Positions 53,103 through 63,300 of a DNA stretch of 64,000 bases are shown here, in pieces (the first letter of the stretch is position 1; the number at the start of each line of letters is the position of its first letter). The DNA comes from Cellulophaga sp. Hel_I_12 (lineage in GTDB: Bacteria > Bacteroidota > Bacteroidia > Flavobacteriales > Flavobacteriaceae), in contig NZ_JUHB01000001.1 in the NCBI RefSeq assembly GCF_000799565.1, positions 2,483,501-2,547,500 on the forward strand, written 5' to 3'. The notes below the pieces were generated by a model. The model saw nothing but the letters and a program-made list of their open reading frames with translations, made no database searches and had not been told where the DNA came from. The position numbers and the translations under genes were made by a program.

Positions 53103-54575
53103 TTAACTCACTTGCTTATACGCTAATAATGTTTTGTACTTTTCTTTTTTATAAATTTCTTCAATTTTTTTAAATACAAAACCTTTAAATGCAAAGCCTA
53201 TAACTCCTGCCGCGGCAACGAAAATATAGCCAGCCGTTGGGCTTATGAGGTAATGTCCTAGCCCATAAATGAGTAAGGGTAATACTAATTTGGGTAAGGA
53301 AAGCAGCATGGTTTTTAGATTAAAAGACTGCTTATCGCCAAATGCTTTTTTTGAGGAGGTTAAATCGATCGGAGTTCTCGTATAGGCACCTGCCAATAGC
53401 ACCATATAGGAGTTAACACCAATATTATAGGTAGCGCCCACCAAAATAGCTAAATACGCATCTATCCCAAAATATAAGTAAAATGAGGCTATAATAGTAC
53501 TGAGAATCGTGGCAATGACGATTAAATACCATTTGGAGTCTAAATATTCTTTGTACTTAATGTTTTGTGACATCATAAGCGGATAATAGGCGCTATCCCA
53601 ACTAGGTACAAACTGCCCAAAACTAAATAAAAATCCGCCGGAGATAAAAATACCTGCAAAAATCTTCCAAACTGGGCCATCATAGGTTTCTATGGCTCCT
53701 GTAAAGAATAAAAAGCCATAGAAAATAAACATAAAGCTTGTGATAACGGCCATTTTGGAGCGTTTATTTCGCTTAATCATTTTGATGTCATTCTTTAAAA
53801 AAGTACCTAGATTTCCAAAGCGGTTTAACCAGCTTAAATCTTCGGTTTTAGCAATAGTTTGTTTTTTTGATAAACCGGCATCTAGATATAAGTTCTTTTT
53901 AAAATGAAGAAAAGCAGCATAATATAAACTAAGGGCTAAGACCATAAAAAATAGGGACAACCAAGGTATCGTAAATAGTGCGCCAAATAAAGGGGCTGTG
54001 AATTGGGTAATATCAAAGAGTTCAAAATATTGGCTTATCCCTAAACCGGCTACAACAGCAAGTACAGGGTAAAAAATACTATCTTTATTATTGACTAAAA
54101 TGTTGATAAAATTATTACTGTAAATGATGGCCATTAGGGCTACATGCCAACCGATAACACCTAAAGGATTGTAACCTTCGATAAGTAAAACTATAGAAAA
54201 CGGAATAAAAAAGAAGGCATGCGACCAATTGAAAAAAGACAGTATAGTTTTTCCTAAAGAAAAATGTACCACCTGGCTTTTAGGTATAGGTAAGTAAAGT
54301 AAAGGCTTTATATTGGTGACAGGCATTTTTTGCAGCATATAGCGGAAAGCCAGATCGAAGGCGATATAATAAATGATATAGGTATTCACCACATCAAAGG
54401 GGTCGCCCATATTTTGATCTTCAATCAGAAAATAAACTCCGATACCCATTCCTATAAAAACAAGAGCCATATATAGGGCAAAAAAGCCCATGACTATTTT
54501 AATAGCGATATTACTTTTCAATGAGGCCGCCCTAAAAAATGATTTCCATTGTAGGCTAATAAAATGTTTAAACAT
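53103..54575 (-). CDS. DUF5687 family membrane protein, likely ABC permease
   Basis: A 490-residue protein with about 12 hydrophobic spans and the DUF5687 start MFKHFISLQWKSFFRAASLK. The family often stands next to an ABC ATPase, as here, and is thought to form the permease. The substrate is unknown. Charged loops such as KKNLYLDAGLSKKQTIAKTE lie between the two halves. It is first in the ABC pair and follows the three membrane proteins at 54621-56601. Confidence 0.8.
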   Translation of the reverse strand: MFKHFISLQWKSFFRAASLKSNIAIKIVMGFFALYMALVFIGMGIGVYFLIEDQNMGDPFDVVNTYIIYYIAFDLAFRYMLQKMPVTNIKPLLYLPIPKSQVVHFSLGKTILSFFNWSHAFFFIPFSIVLLIEGYNPLGVIGWHVALMAIIYSNNFINILVNNKDSIFYPVLAVVAGLGISQYFELFDITQFTAPLFGALFTIPWLSLFFMVLALSLYYAAFLHFKKNLYLDAGLSKKQTIAKTEDLSWLNRFGNLGTFLKNDIKMIKRNKRSKMAVITSFMFIFYGFLFFTGAIETYDGPVWKIFAGIFISGGFLFSFGQFVPSWDSAYYPLMMSQNIKYKEYLDSKWYLIVIATILSTIIASFYLYFGIDAYLAILVGATYNIGVNSYMVLLAGAYTRTPIDLTSSKKAFGDKQSFNLKTMLLSLPKLVLPLLIYGLGHYLISPTAGYIFVAAAGVIGFAFKGFVFKKIEEIYKKEKYKTLLAYKQVS

Positions 54576-54620
54576 ACTAGCGGATTATTTGTACTGTTAG
54601 TGCTAAAATATAGGTTTTCG

Positions 54621-55310
54621 TTACAAACTATGCATTAATTTGTACTCAGGATAGGTTTCTGAGAGCAATTCTTCGGCTTTTGGAGGGATTACAAATACCA
54701 TTACGTAAAATAATAGTAGTAATGAAACCGTAAAAAATGCTATCATCCCTAAGATATAAGAGTTTTCAATTTCAAAGCGAATATTGAATAGATGTATAGG
54801 AAGTTGAAAAATGGTGAAAATCCCCATTTGACCAAGTAACATTTCTTCTAAAAACCATTTGCGCTCTTTCTTCTTTAAAATGCGATTATAGTTAAACATT
54901 TTAATTGTTGATGGTATTAAAAAGAGTAGAAAAATTAATACAATAGCATAATTTTGATAGTCAACTGGAATAGTCTTTAGTACATAATATAAAAGCGTAC
55001 TTAATAATAATGTCAAAGCTAATTTAGGAAGGGTAAAGTACTCCTTATAAAAACGCAGAATAATTTTCCAATACCTTTTTGAAAGTGCCTTTTGGCGTTC
55101 TGCGATGACATCTTGAAAACCGAAGACGCCAAACTTTTTAAATTCTTTATCTAGGGCATCTTGAAATGTTAGTTTAGGATTTTTAGCGATTTGCGCCTCT
55201 ATTCCGTAGGCTAAATGATCGACCAATTCTGTTTGTAAATCAAAATGATATACAAAATGTGCTCTGGTGAATTTGTAGAGCTCTTGTATGTGTTCTGGTG
55301 TTAGCTTCAT
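54621..55310 (-). CDS. HAAS-like membrane protein (third of three paralogues)
   Basis: A 229-residue protein with an N-terminal helical domain of about 75 residues (TPEHIQELYKFTRAHFVYHF, then DLQTELVDHLAYGIEAQI) and four membrane spans (about 92-112, 122-138, 155-172, 185-208). The segment LVDHLAYGIEAQI is like the HAAS/DUF1700 domain that works with PadR regulators. It overlaps the next gene by 4 bases. Function not assigned. Confidence 0.68.
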   Translation of the reverse strand: MKLTPEHIQELYKFTRAHFVYHFDLQTELVDHLAYGIEAQIAKNPKLTFQDALDKEFKKFGVFGFQDVIAERQKALSKRYWKIILRFYKEYFTLPKLALTLLLSTLLYYVLKTIPVDYQNYAIVLIFLLFLIPSTIKMFNYNRILKKKERKWFLEEMLLGQMGIFTIFQLPIHLFNIRFEIENSYILGMIAFFTVSLLLLFYVMVFVIPPKAEELLSETYPEYKLMHSL

Positions 55311-55951
55311 GCCAATTTGTTAGTATAACGTTCGGTATATTCTTTTTTGAGTTGTAGAAGTGTTGCTACTAGAGCCATTCCTAGAATCAGTAAATATGAC
55401 ACAAAAAGTAGGCTTAAGTTCTCATAGTCTCCAAAGAGTGTTTTACCATACCATGGATTTAAAAATGAATTGAGAATTTGAGTCACAAAAGAGGTGATAA
55501 TGGTCATCCGTTCTATACCCGAATACCGTTCTTTTTTACCAAATCTAAAAATCATGGAAAAATAAAAAATAAATATCGATGTGATAAAAGCAATAGGGGC
55601 AAACTTTAAAAAAGGAGCCAAATCTATATAATTTGAAGTCATTTTTAAAGCTAAAAAACAAAGTACAAAAGTAAGAAGCGATATGGGTTTTATGGTAAAG
55701 GTACCAATGGCCTTCAACACTTTTATATCAGTTGTTTTAGTAAACTGTTTGTTTTGCTTTTGTAATTGCTTTTTATGCAACACCATATAGTTTTTAAAAG
55801 CCTTATAAAAATCTAGCTTTTCGCTTTTCATTTTATGTTCTAATGCTGAGGCTACCTGATCTAACATTTCCATACGCACATCTACAAACTCGATTTCTGA
55901 ATTTTTTAGATAGGTGTCTATGGCTTGTATTTGAGTTTCGTTCAATGTCAT
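55307..55951 (-). CDS. HAAS-like membrane protein (second of three paralogues)
   Basis: A 214-residue protein with a helical N-terminal domain (LNETQIQAIDTYLKNSEIEF, then VDVRMEMLDQVASALEHKM) and four spans between about residues 76 and 205. The pattern IQ.ID.YL...I.[FY][VL]DVR.E[ML][LM]D is shared with the gene at 55948. Both flanking genes overlap it by 4 bases, so translation is coupled. Confidence 0.68.
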   Translation of the reverse strand: MTLNETQIQAIDTYLKNSEIEFVDVRMEMLDQVASALEHKMKSEKLDFYKAFKNYMVLHKKQLQKQNKQFTKTTDIKVLKAIGTFTIKPISLLTFVLCFLALKMTSNYIDLAPFLKFAPIAFITSIFIFYFSMIFRFGKKERYSGIERMTIITSFVTQILNSFLNPWYGKTLFGDYENLSLLFVSYLLILGMALVATLLQLKKEYTERYTNKLA

Positions 55952-56601
55952 GCCAAATACACTTTTAAAAACTGGTAATCTTTTAGAATACCTTTTCTGA
56001 TTTTTTCAAAGGCCATTAATGCTGCAACATTTGAAACCATTGCTATTCCAATATATGCATTAAAAAAATATAAATTATCGAAGGCATCCAACTGTAAAAC
56101 CCCAACACAGTAAACGAATAAATTAGGAAAAGAAAATACCTGCATCAAATGAATACTAGATAATAATTGCTTTCTTTTTTTTAAGCTTATACCAAAAGAA
56201 ATCATTTTATAAAACTGAAACACAGAAATAGTAAACAGGGAGCCAATTAAGATTCCTTTATACGTTAATTCTTCTTCAAAAAATAGATAGAGCACATAGT
56301 AGAACAGAATGGCAAATAAAATCAGAACTAGGGTTTTTATATTTAGAAATAAGTTTAAAAATTGTTTCCAAACTTCTTTCTGATAGCTCCAATGTATTGC
56401 TTTTTGCTTCTCTTTTACCACTTTTTTACACCAAGGCAAGCGCTCCTTTAAAAAGCTATTTAAATCAGGATAGTTGTCTAGGCTCTCATATTCATTGATT
56501 AAATGATCCATCAACTCATAACGAACGTCTAGATACTTTATTCCCTTTTTTTCTAACCAGCGGTCTATGTTTTGTATGTCTTGTTTAACTAGTTTCATCA
56601 T
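55948..56601 (-). CDS. HAAS-like membrane protein (first of three paralogues)
   Basis: A 217-residue protein with helical N-terminal domain (VKQDIQNIDRWLEKKGIKYL, then DVRYELMDHLINEYESL) and four spans. It starts 8 bases after the PadR stop. With its two paralogues it forms a three-gene set directly downstream of the regulator, the usual order for PadR/HAAS pairs. Confidence 0.68.
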   Translation of the reverse strand: MMKLVKQDIQNIDRWLEKKGIKYLDVRYELMDHLINEYESLDNYPDLNSFLKERLPWCKKVVKEKQKAIHWSYQKEVWKQFLNLFLNIKTLVLILFAILFYYVLYLFFEEELTYKGILIGSLFTISVFQFYKMISFGISLKKRKQLLSSIHLMQVFSFPNLFVYCVGVLQLDAFDNLYFFNAYIGIAMVSNVAALMAFEKIRKGILKDYQFLKVYLA

Positions 56602-56609
56602 GTCCGTTG

Positions 56610-56948
56610 TTATTCAATACTCCAATTAGGGTTCACCAAATTTTGCATGCTTCGGATAAATTCTTCCAATTCGGCTAAGCGGTTTACGGTTTCTTTTTCT
56701 CCTTTTTCGGTGAGCTTGTAATATTTACGAAGGCGATTATCTACTTTTTCTACCTCAACATCTAATAAGCCTTCGGCTTCTAATTTGTGAAGCGCAGGGT
56801 ATAGTGCTCCTTCGGTGATATTCAACTCTCCTTTTGATAGGTTTTTTACTTTTTGGGTTATTTCATAGCCATACATTTTACCTTGCTCTTCTAAAAGCTT
56901 CAAAATAATAGTGTTTAAACTGCCCTTATATAGTTTTGAATTTCCCAT
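56610..56948 (-). CDS. PadR family transcriptional regulator
   Basis: A 112-residue winged-helix regulator: GSLNTIILKLLEEQGKMYGY followed by EITQKVKNLSKGELNITEGA, then LYPALHKLEAEGLLDVEVEK. These fit the PadR DNA-binding domain, and the short C-terminal helix (ETVNRLAELEEFIRSMQNLV) fits the PadR-s2 subfamily. It probably represses the operon that starts with itself (PadR, three membrane proteins, permease, ABC ATPase). Confidence 0.9.
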   Translation of the reverse strand: MGNSKLYKGSLNTIILKLLEEQGKMYGYEITQKVKNLSKGELNITEGALYPALHKLEAEGLLDVEVEKVDNRLRKYYKLTEKGEKETVNRLAELEEFIRSMQNLVNPNWSIE

Positions 56949-57049
56949 AATCTACTTTTAGTCTACTCCAAGGGAGGAAACTATATTCTAAATTTTTCAC
57001 AAAAACCATCTCTAACCCAAATAGCTTCATTACAAAGAAAGCTGCACAT

Positions 57050-57084
57050 AAGCCCCCCTCCTTTGGAGGGGCTGGGGGAGGCTT
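57050..57084. repeat. GC-rich palindromic element
   Basis: Nested palindrome: AAGCC...GGCTT around CCCCTCC-TTT-GGAGGGG. It is much more G/C-rich than its surroundings and resembles dispersed palindromic elements near genes in many Bacteroidota. It lies in the divergent gap between PadR and the reductase gene. Confidence 0.55.
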
Positions 57085-57200
57085 TACATTTAGCTAAAAT
57101 ACATAATTTTCTTATGTATAAGAATCTTAGGCATATAATTTTATAACTTTTCCGTTTTAAATGGGTTGCGCTTTCCTTAATTTCGCAAAAAAATTATTTT

Positions 57201-58250
57201 ATGAGCGATTTTCATTCTCTAAAAGTTTCATCAGTACAACAACTAACCCCAAGTTCCGTTGCGATTTCATTTACTATTCCTGAACACTTAAAAGATACTT
57301 TTTCTTTTAGTGCCGGACAATATATAACCATTAGCAAAGAAATTAATGGCGTTGAGGTACGCCGGGCCTACTCCATTTCTTCAGTGCCTGCCTCTGGAAA
57401 AATTACGGTAGGGATTAAAAAAGTGGCTGAGGGTATTTTTTCGGTGTATGCGAACGAAAAAATTAAAGTGGGTGATATTTTAGAAGTTATGGAACCCGAA
57501 GGGCGTTTTGTTTTTGAACCGTCTAATAGTTCAAAAAATGTAGCTGCATTTGCTGCTGGGAGTGGTATTACGCCGATTATGAGTATTGCCGAAACAGTTT
57601 TAGAAAGTCACTTAAACAGTACTTTTGTTTTAGTTTATGGCAATCAGTCTCCTGATGAGCTCATGTTTTCTAAGGAAATTGAAGCCTTACAAAAAGCATA
57701 TCCAAAGCGGTTTTTTGTACAAAAAGTATACAGTAGGGCTAAAGAGGAGGACTGTTTATTTGGAAGAATTGAAGCTTCTACGGTAAATTATATTGTAAAA
57801 AATAAATTTAATGATACTTCGTTCGATGCATTTTACCTATGTGGTCCTGAAGAGATGATCGACTTGGTTTCTGACACCTTACAAGAAGCGGGTACTCCAA
57901 AAAATAAAATTCATTTTGAGTTATTTACATCTTCAGAGACTGTAGATACCTTGGCAGAAAACTTAGATGGTAAAACACAGATTGAAATCGTAGTAGATGA
58001 TGAAACATTTACTTTTACCATGGATAAAAAAATGCTCGTTTTAGATGCGGTCTTAAAAGAAAATATTGATGCTCCGTACTCTTGTCAAGGAGGAGTATGT
58101 AGTAGCTGTATTGCACGTGTCACCGAAGGAAAAGCCGAAATGGTTAAAAATCAAATTTTAACTGATAGCGAAATTGCCGAGGGATTAATTTTAACCTGTC
58201 AAGCGCATCCGTTAACGGCAAGCTTAAAGGTCAATTATGATGACGTATAG
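57201..58250 (+). CDS. Ferredoxin-NADP reductase-type protein with C-terminal 2Fe-2S domain (PaaE-like)
   Basis: A 349-residue cytosolic electron-transfer protein: FAD-binding domain (1-105, with RRAYSISS near 54-61), NAD(P)-binding domain (105-240, with GSGITPIMS near 116 and the CGPEEM motif), and a plant-type 2Fe-2S domain (250-349) with CQGGVCSSC and the fourth Cys in LTCQAHP. This order matches PaaE, the reductase of phenylacetyl-CoA epoxidase, but no other paa genes are here, so its partner oxygenase is unknown. Confidence 0.85.
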   Translation: MSDFHSLKVSSVQQLTPSSVAISFTIPEHLKDTFSFSAGQYITISKEINGVEVRRAYSISSVPASGKITVGIKKVAEGIFSVYANEKIKVGDILEVMEPEGRFVFEPSNSSKNVAAFAAGSGITPIMSIAETVLESHLNSTFVLVYGNQSPDELMFSKEIEALQKAYPKRFFVQKVYSRAKEEDCLFGRIEASTVNYIVKNKFNDTSFDAFYLCGPEEMIDLVSDTLQEAGTPKNKIHFELFTSSETVDTLAENLDGKTQIEIVVDDETFTFTMDKKMLVLDAVLKENIDAPYSCQGGVCSSCIARVTEGKAEMVKNQILTDSEIAEGLILTCQAHPLTASLKVNYDDV

Positions 58251-58505
58251 GCTCGCTCTAACTCCCTTAAGGGCTAATCACATTGTTTTAAAGCGCGTTT
58301 AAACATTGGTATAATTTAGTGAAATTTGATTCGATTTTACTCCGCGAACCTTTGCGAACCTTAGTAAACCTCTGTGATTTAAGTATTACACAGTGTTCCA
58401 CAAAGGTAAAATGAGTTTCCCAGATGATTCTTCAATAATTATTCGTGTAAATAAGTGAAATTCGTATTAAGTATATCTTGACCGTCACTATCTAGACCAA
58501 GGCGC

Positions 58506-59288
58506 TTAGTGTGCCATTGTCTTTTCAAAAGCTTTACAAGCATGATCATAACCAATATCATAGGCTTTAATCATACCCTTGCGATCTAGAATCCCTATGT
58601 TTTCGAGTTCATTAGGGGAAATAAGAACATCACAGTCTACTAATTTATTTTTTGACGAAGCATAGATCATTAAACCCGTAACGCGACCTGTTAACTGAAA
58701 TGAATTTTTTAAGTCTTTTTGCGCTAATTCTTTGGTCACGGATACATTACTGCCGATAATAAAGTCTGAGGAATGTAGTAAAGGTTCTGTCGGAAAATTA
58801 TTCATGACACCACCATCAGCAAATAAATTGCCTTTTAACTCTACAGGGCTAAAGACTGGGGGTAAAGCAGCCGAGGCCAAAAGTGGTCGTATGAGTTCAC
58901 CTGACGAAAAAAATTCTTCTTCGCCTTTTTGCAAATTGGTCGCTACTACATATAATTTTTTCTCTAAGGCCTCAAAAGAATTTTCAGGAAAATAGTGTTT
59001 AAATATATCGATATACCGATCGGTGTCTATAAATCCAGACTTTACAATAGTTAAAAAATTATATTTAAAAAGAGGTGTTTCTTTAAAAAAACGCATCATA
59101 TCTTCCATAGAGTTGCCATTGGCGTATAAAGCGCCTACCAAGGCACCAACACTACTTCCAGAGATTGTTTTTGCCTCAATACCAAATTCTTTCATCGCTT
59201 GTAGTACACCAATATGCGCCATACCACGCACCCCACCACCAGAAAGTACCAAGCCAATGCTTTTTGAAGTGTTTAAGTTTTTATTCAT
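58506..59288 (-). CDS. Patatin-like phospholipase family protein
   Basis: A 260-residue patatin with oxyanion motif SGGGVRG (16-22), nucleophile GSSVG with Ser46, and the catalytic Asp158 in FADGG. It has no signal peptide. Bacterial patatins of this RssA-like type cleave acyl chains from lipids, but the substrate is not known. A TACATTTG box (59309-59316, minus strand) lies 20 bases upstream. Confidence 0.87.
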   Translation of the reverse strand: MNKNLNTSKSIGLVLSGGGVRGMAHIGVLQAMKEFGIEAKTISGSSVGALVGALYANGNSMEDMMRFFKETPLFKYNFLTIVKSGFIDTDRYIDIFKHYFPENSFEALEKKLYVVATNLQKGEEEFFSSGELIRPLLASAALPPVFSPVELKGNLFADGGVMNNFPTEPLLHSSDFIIGSNVSVTKELAQKDLKNSFQLTGRVTGLMIYASSKNKLVDCDVLISPNELENIGILDRKGMIKAYDIGYDHACKAFEKTMAH

Positions 59289-59432
59289 TTTACCGTATCC
59301 AAAGGCTACAAATGTACAGGCTTAATCTTGATTTTGAAAAACAAATTATGCTTTGAGTTTTAGTCCGTGGTAATGTGGTACATTCGGCGTATTTAAAGGA
59401 TTAAAAGTGTTGTATTTCTTGATATTTTTTGA

Positions 59433-59483
59433 CCTTGATAATCAAGGAAACAAATCCCTGAAACATAAGGGAGTTTTTTTTTT
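59433..59483 (+). terminator. Orphan terminator upstream of the DUF2064 gene
   Basis: TCCCT (59455-59459) and AGGGA (59468-59472) form a hairpin followed by G and ten T. A second stem, CCTTGAT-A-ATCAAGG, lies just before it (59433-59447). No plus-strand gene ends here, so it may terminate a small RNA or a leader transcript. Confidence 0.5.
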
Positions 59484-59575
59484 AACTTTTTATTTAGTTT
59501 TGCTGTAAGTTAATAATTCTAGTCCGACCAAACCCAAGGTGAATTTTTATCGTATGTTTACTGTAGGCTATTTAT

Positions 59576-60265
59576 ATGAATCCTAATCAGCAATCTAAAA
59601 CAGCAATTTTATGCTTTGCTAATTCCGCTCAGGAGGAGGTAAAGCACAAATACCTTCCTAAGGGAAGGGACTTATTTAACGCGCTAACGAACAACACCTT
59701 AAAGACCGTTGAAAAAACGGGTCTAGCTTATTTTCATTTTACGGAAAAGCAGCAACTAGGAGCCACGTTCGGTGAGCGCTTTAGTAATGCCATACAAGCA
59801 ATTTTTGAAAAGGGGTTTCAACGGGTGATCACTGTTGGTAACGATACGCCACTTCTAAAATCACAACATATTGTTGAAGCTGTGCGGCAACTAGAATCTA
59901 AGAATGTGGTTTTAGGACCGTCTTTAGATGGCGGGTTTTATTTATTGGGAATTCACAAAACGCACTTCAATAGAGAACAATTTATAGACTTGCCTTGGCA
60001 AACGAGCAGTATTAAAAAAACACTTTTAACCTTGGTTAGATCGTACAAGGATACTCAGGTTGCTTTGCTTGCGAATTTAGGGGATATTGATGCTAAGGAA
60101 GATGTTCAGCGTCTTTTCAATTTTTCTTCAGTCCTTCCTCGGGAAATAGTACAACTTTTTATCCAAATACTTAGAGAATTTGTCAAGATTACGACGCGTT
60201 CTTTTTTAATTGTTACAGATAATAAGCATTTCATTTACTTCAATAAAGGTTCTCCTAGCTGCTAA
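59576..60265 (+). CDS. DUF2064 protein (glycosyltransferase-like)
   Basis: A 229-residue protein of the DUF2064 family: VGNDTPLL near 96 (usual GTDCPxL) and GPSLDGGFYLLG near 122-133. These are the nucleotide-sugar-binding parts of a GT-A fold. The N-terminal KTRL motif found in related arsenosugar-biosynthesis proteins is replaced by EVKHKYL. The C-terminal 40 residues (REIVQLFIQILREFVKITTR) are poorly conserved. It stands 90 bases before the susC gene and probably belongs to its locus. Confidence 0.72.
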   Translation: MNPNQQSKTAILCFANSAQEEVKHKYLPKGRDLFNALTNNTLKTVEKTGLAYFHFTEKQQLGATFGERFSNAIQAIFEKGFQRVITVGNDTPLLKSQHIVEAVRQLESKNVVLGPSLDGGFYLLGIHKTHFNREQFIDLPWQTSSIKKTLLTLVRSYKDTQVALLANLGDIDAKEDVQRLFNFSSVLPREIVQLFIQILREFVKITTRSFLIVTDNKHFIYFNKGSPSC

Positions 60266-60281
60266 GTATGCCATTTTACAG

Positions 60282-60320
60282 CATCAAAATTTTGTCTTCA
60301 ACTACAAGAAAATTTTGATG
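60282..60320 (+). promoter_or_regulatory. 12-bp perfect hairpin between DUF2064 and susC genes
   Basis: CATCAAAATTTT (60282-60293) and AAAATTTTGATG (60309-60320) pair perfectly around 15 bases. No T-run follows. It lies 35 bases before the susC ATG and could process the message or control susC translation. Confidence 0.5.
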
Positions 60321-60355
60321 TACAGCCGTGTTATGATTAAACTTTAGAACCAATT

Positions 60356-63300
60356 ATGAATTATTTATTTACGGTGGTTGCTATTTGCTTTTCAGCAATG
60401 GCCTTCTCACAACAAACCATTTCTGGTACCGTTACTGATGGTGAAAACAACCCCTTGTCGTATGTCAACGTAGCCTTAAAGGGAAGCAACAAAGGCAGTA
60501 TTACCAACGAAGACGGAAACTTTGAGATTGTTATTTCAAATGAAGGCAATACTTTAATTTTTTCAGCACTAGGGTTTCAAACCAAAGAAGTTCTGGTAAA
60601 AAATACACAAACACTAACGATTGTGCTTGTAGAAAGTTCGGAACAATTAGGCGAAGTGGTGATTACGGCATTGGGGGTAAAACGGGAGACCAAAGAGTTG
60701 GGTTACGTAGTACAAAGTATTGATGCCAAGGAAGTTTCCGAGGTAAAATCAGTTAATTTTTTAGACAATCTCAGTGGTAAGTTAGCAGGGGTAAGCATTA
60801 CTCAGGGCGCAACAGGTGTTGGTTCTACTTCAAAAATTACCATTCGTGGCGAAGCATCATTTTCAAATAATAATCCACTTTTTGTGGTGGACGGTGTACC
60901 TATAAATAATAATTCAGTTTTTAATTTTAGCAATGAAGCTGCTGCTGGCTTCCAAGAAATTGATTTTGGTAATGGCGCTATGGAAGTAAATCCCGATGAT
61001 ATCGCAGAAGTATCTGTCTTAAAGGGTCCTAGTGCTGCGGCACTTTACGGCACAAGAGCATCAAATGGAGTGATTGTTATCGAAACTAAAAACGGTTCAA
61101 AAAGTAAAGGCCTGGGCATTAGTTATAATACTAGTTTTTTTGTGGATAGCGCTTTTCGATTGCCAGATTTTCAAAACCAATTTGGACAAGGAAATTCAGG
61201 CCAGTTTGCTTATGTAGATGGTTTGGGTGGTGGTGTTAATGACAATATATCGTACAGTTGGGGTCCTCGATTAGATCAAGGTCTATTAATTCCTCAGTTC
61301 GATAGTCCCGTTACCTTACCCGATGGCACCCTAGTTCGCGGCGCAGACACGGCATTATATAGTGGTTTGCCGATTACACCTACACCTTTTATTTCGCATC
61401 CTAATAATCTAAAAGATTTTTACAATACTGGAAGCACTTTTATTAATAATATCGCTATTTCCTCAAGTTTTGACCAAGGAAATTACCGTCTTTCGTTTAC
61501 AGATTTACGAAGTGAGTCTATTATTCCGGGCGTAAATTTAGATCGACAAACACTAAGCGCACGATTAGGATTTGCCCCTACCGATAAATTGAAGATTAAC
61601 GCAGCTGTGAATTATATAAATTCTCAAAGCGACAACCGTCCAAGCAATGGTTATGGTTCTGAAAATGTAAATTATGCTTTGGTAGGTTGGGGCCCTCGCT
61701 CAGCCGACATCAATAGCCTAAGAAACTACTGGCAGCCAGGTTTAGAAGGCTTACAGCAGTATTCGTTTAACTATACTTTTTTTGACAATCCCTTTTTTAC
61801 CCTACTCGAAAATACCAACTCTTTTAATCGGGATCGTGTGTTTGGAAATATTGCTGCAAACTACCAAATCACAGAGCACCTAAAAGCCAGCATACGATCA
61901 GGGATGGATTATTCCAGTGAAGTACGACAGCTACGAAGAAATTTTAGTTCTAACCGCTTTAGAAATGGAGGTTATGCGGAGCATGATGTATTGTATAGAG
62001 AAATTAATACCGATTTTCTTTTAAATTATGGTCAGGTCTTTAATGATTTTAAAGTAGATGTTTCACTCGGAGGAAACCGATTAGATCAAAAGGCCTTTAC
62101 AGGACAATCGCAAACAACAAGTTTGGCGCAACCAGGTATTTTTAGATTATCAAATGCCGCTTCGCCTATTGAAGTTTTTGAGTTCGAATCGAACAAGCGC
62201 ATCAACAGTTTTTATGGGATTGCCAAATTTGGCTATAAGAACTTTTTATACCTCGATGTTACCGGAAGAAACGATTGGTCAAGTGCCTTAGCGACCCCTT
62301 TCTCTGTGGATAACACTTCTTTCTTTTACCCTTCTGTTTCTTCCAGTTTTATATTGTCAGAAGTTTTGGAACTTCCCCGCACTTTTTCTTTTGTAAAGTT
62401 AAGAGCGAGTTGGGCACAGGTGGGTAATGATACTAATCCCTATCAAACAACAGGAGCTTTTGTAGCACAAACGCCTTTTAATGGCCAGCCTACCTTTAGC
62501 AATCAAAATACCATTGCGAACCCTAATTTAAGACCTGAAAGTACCTCTTCGTTTGAAGTAGGAGCAGACCTTAGGTTTTTCGGGGATCAATTGCGTTTTG
62601 ATATTTCGTATTACAATGCCCTTACCACCGATCAAATTATTTCATTGCCCATTGGTATATCTTCAGGATTTACCCAACAGGTAGTTAATGGAGGAAAAGT
62701 ACGTTCAAAAGGGCTAGAAATTATAACAGGAATTTCGCCTATAATTTCCAATAATTTAAGATGGAATAGCACTTTAAATTTTAGCACCAATCGGGCTACG
62801 GTTGAAGATTTACCACAAGATGGCGGGCGTTTAACCTTAGCGTATTCCAGAATTTATGACAGCCAAAACCAAACGGTATTTTTACAAGTTGAAGAGGGTG
62901 GTCGAGTAGGTGACTTGTATGGTACGGGCTATTTAAAAAATGAGAATGGAGACTTTATTTTAACCAATCAAGGGCGCTATATTCCTGACAATAATTTACA
63001 AAAATTAGGAAATTATAATCCTGATTTCATGCTGGGGTTCAACAATCAATTGAACTACAAAAAGTGGGATTTAAGCTTTCTACTCGACTGGCAACAAGGA
63101 GGTATCATAGTGTCTAGAACTAGAGCCTTGGGTAATGTTGGCGGGCAATTAGCAGAGACAGCGTTTAGACCAGAAGCAGGGATTATACCGAACGGTGTGG
63201 TTAATGTGGGTACGGCTAATGCCCCTGTTTTTGAACAAAATACGCTGGCTGTGTCTGCCGAAAGTTATTACCGGCAGTTCTACGATCGCAATCATGAAGA

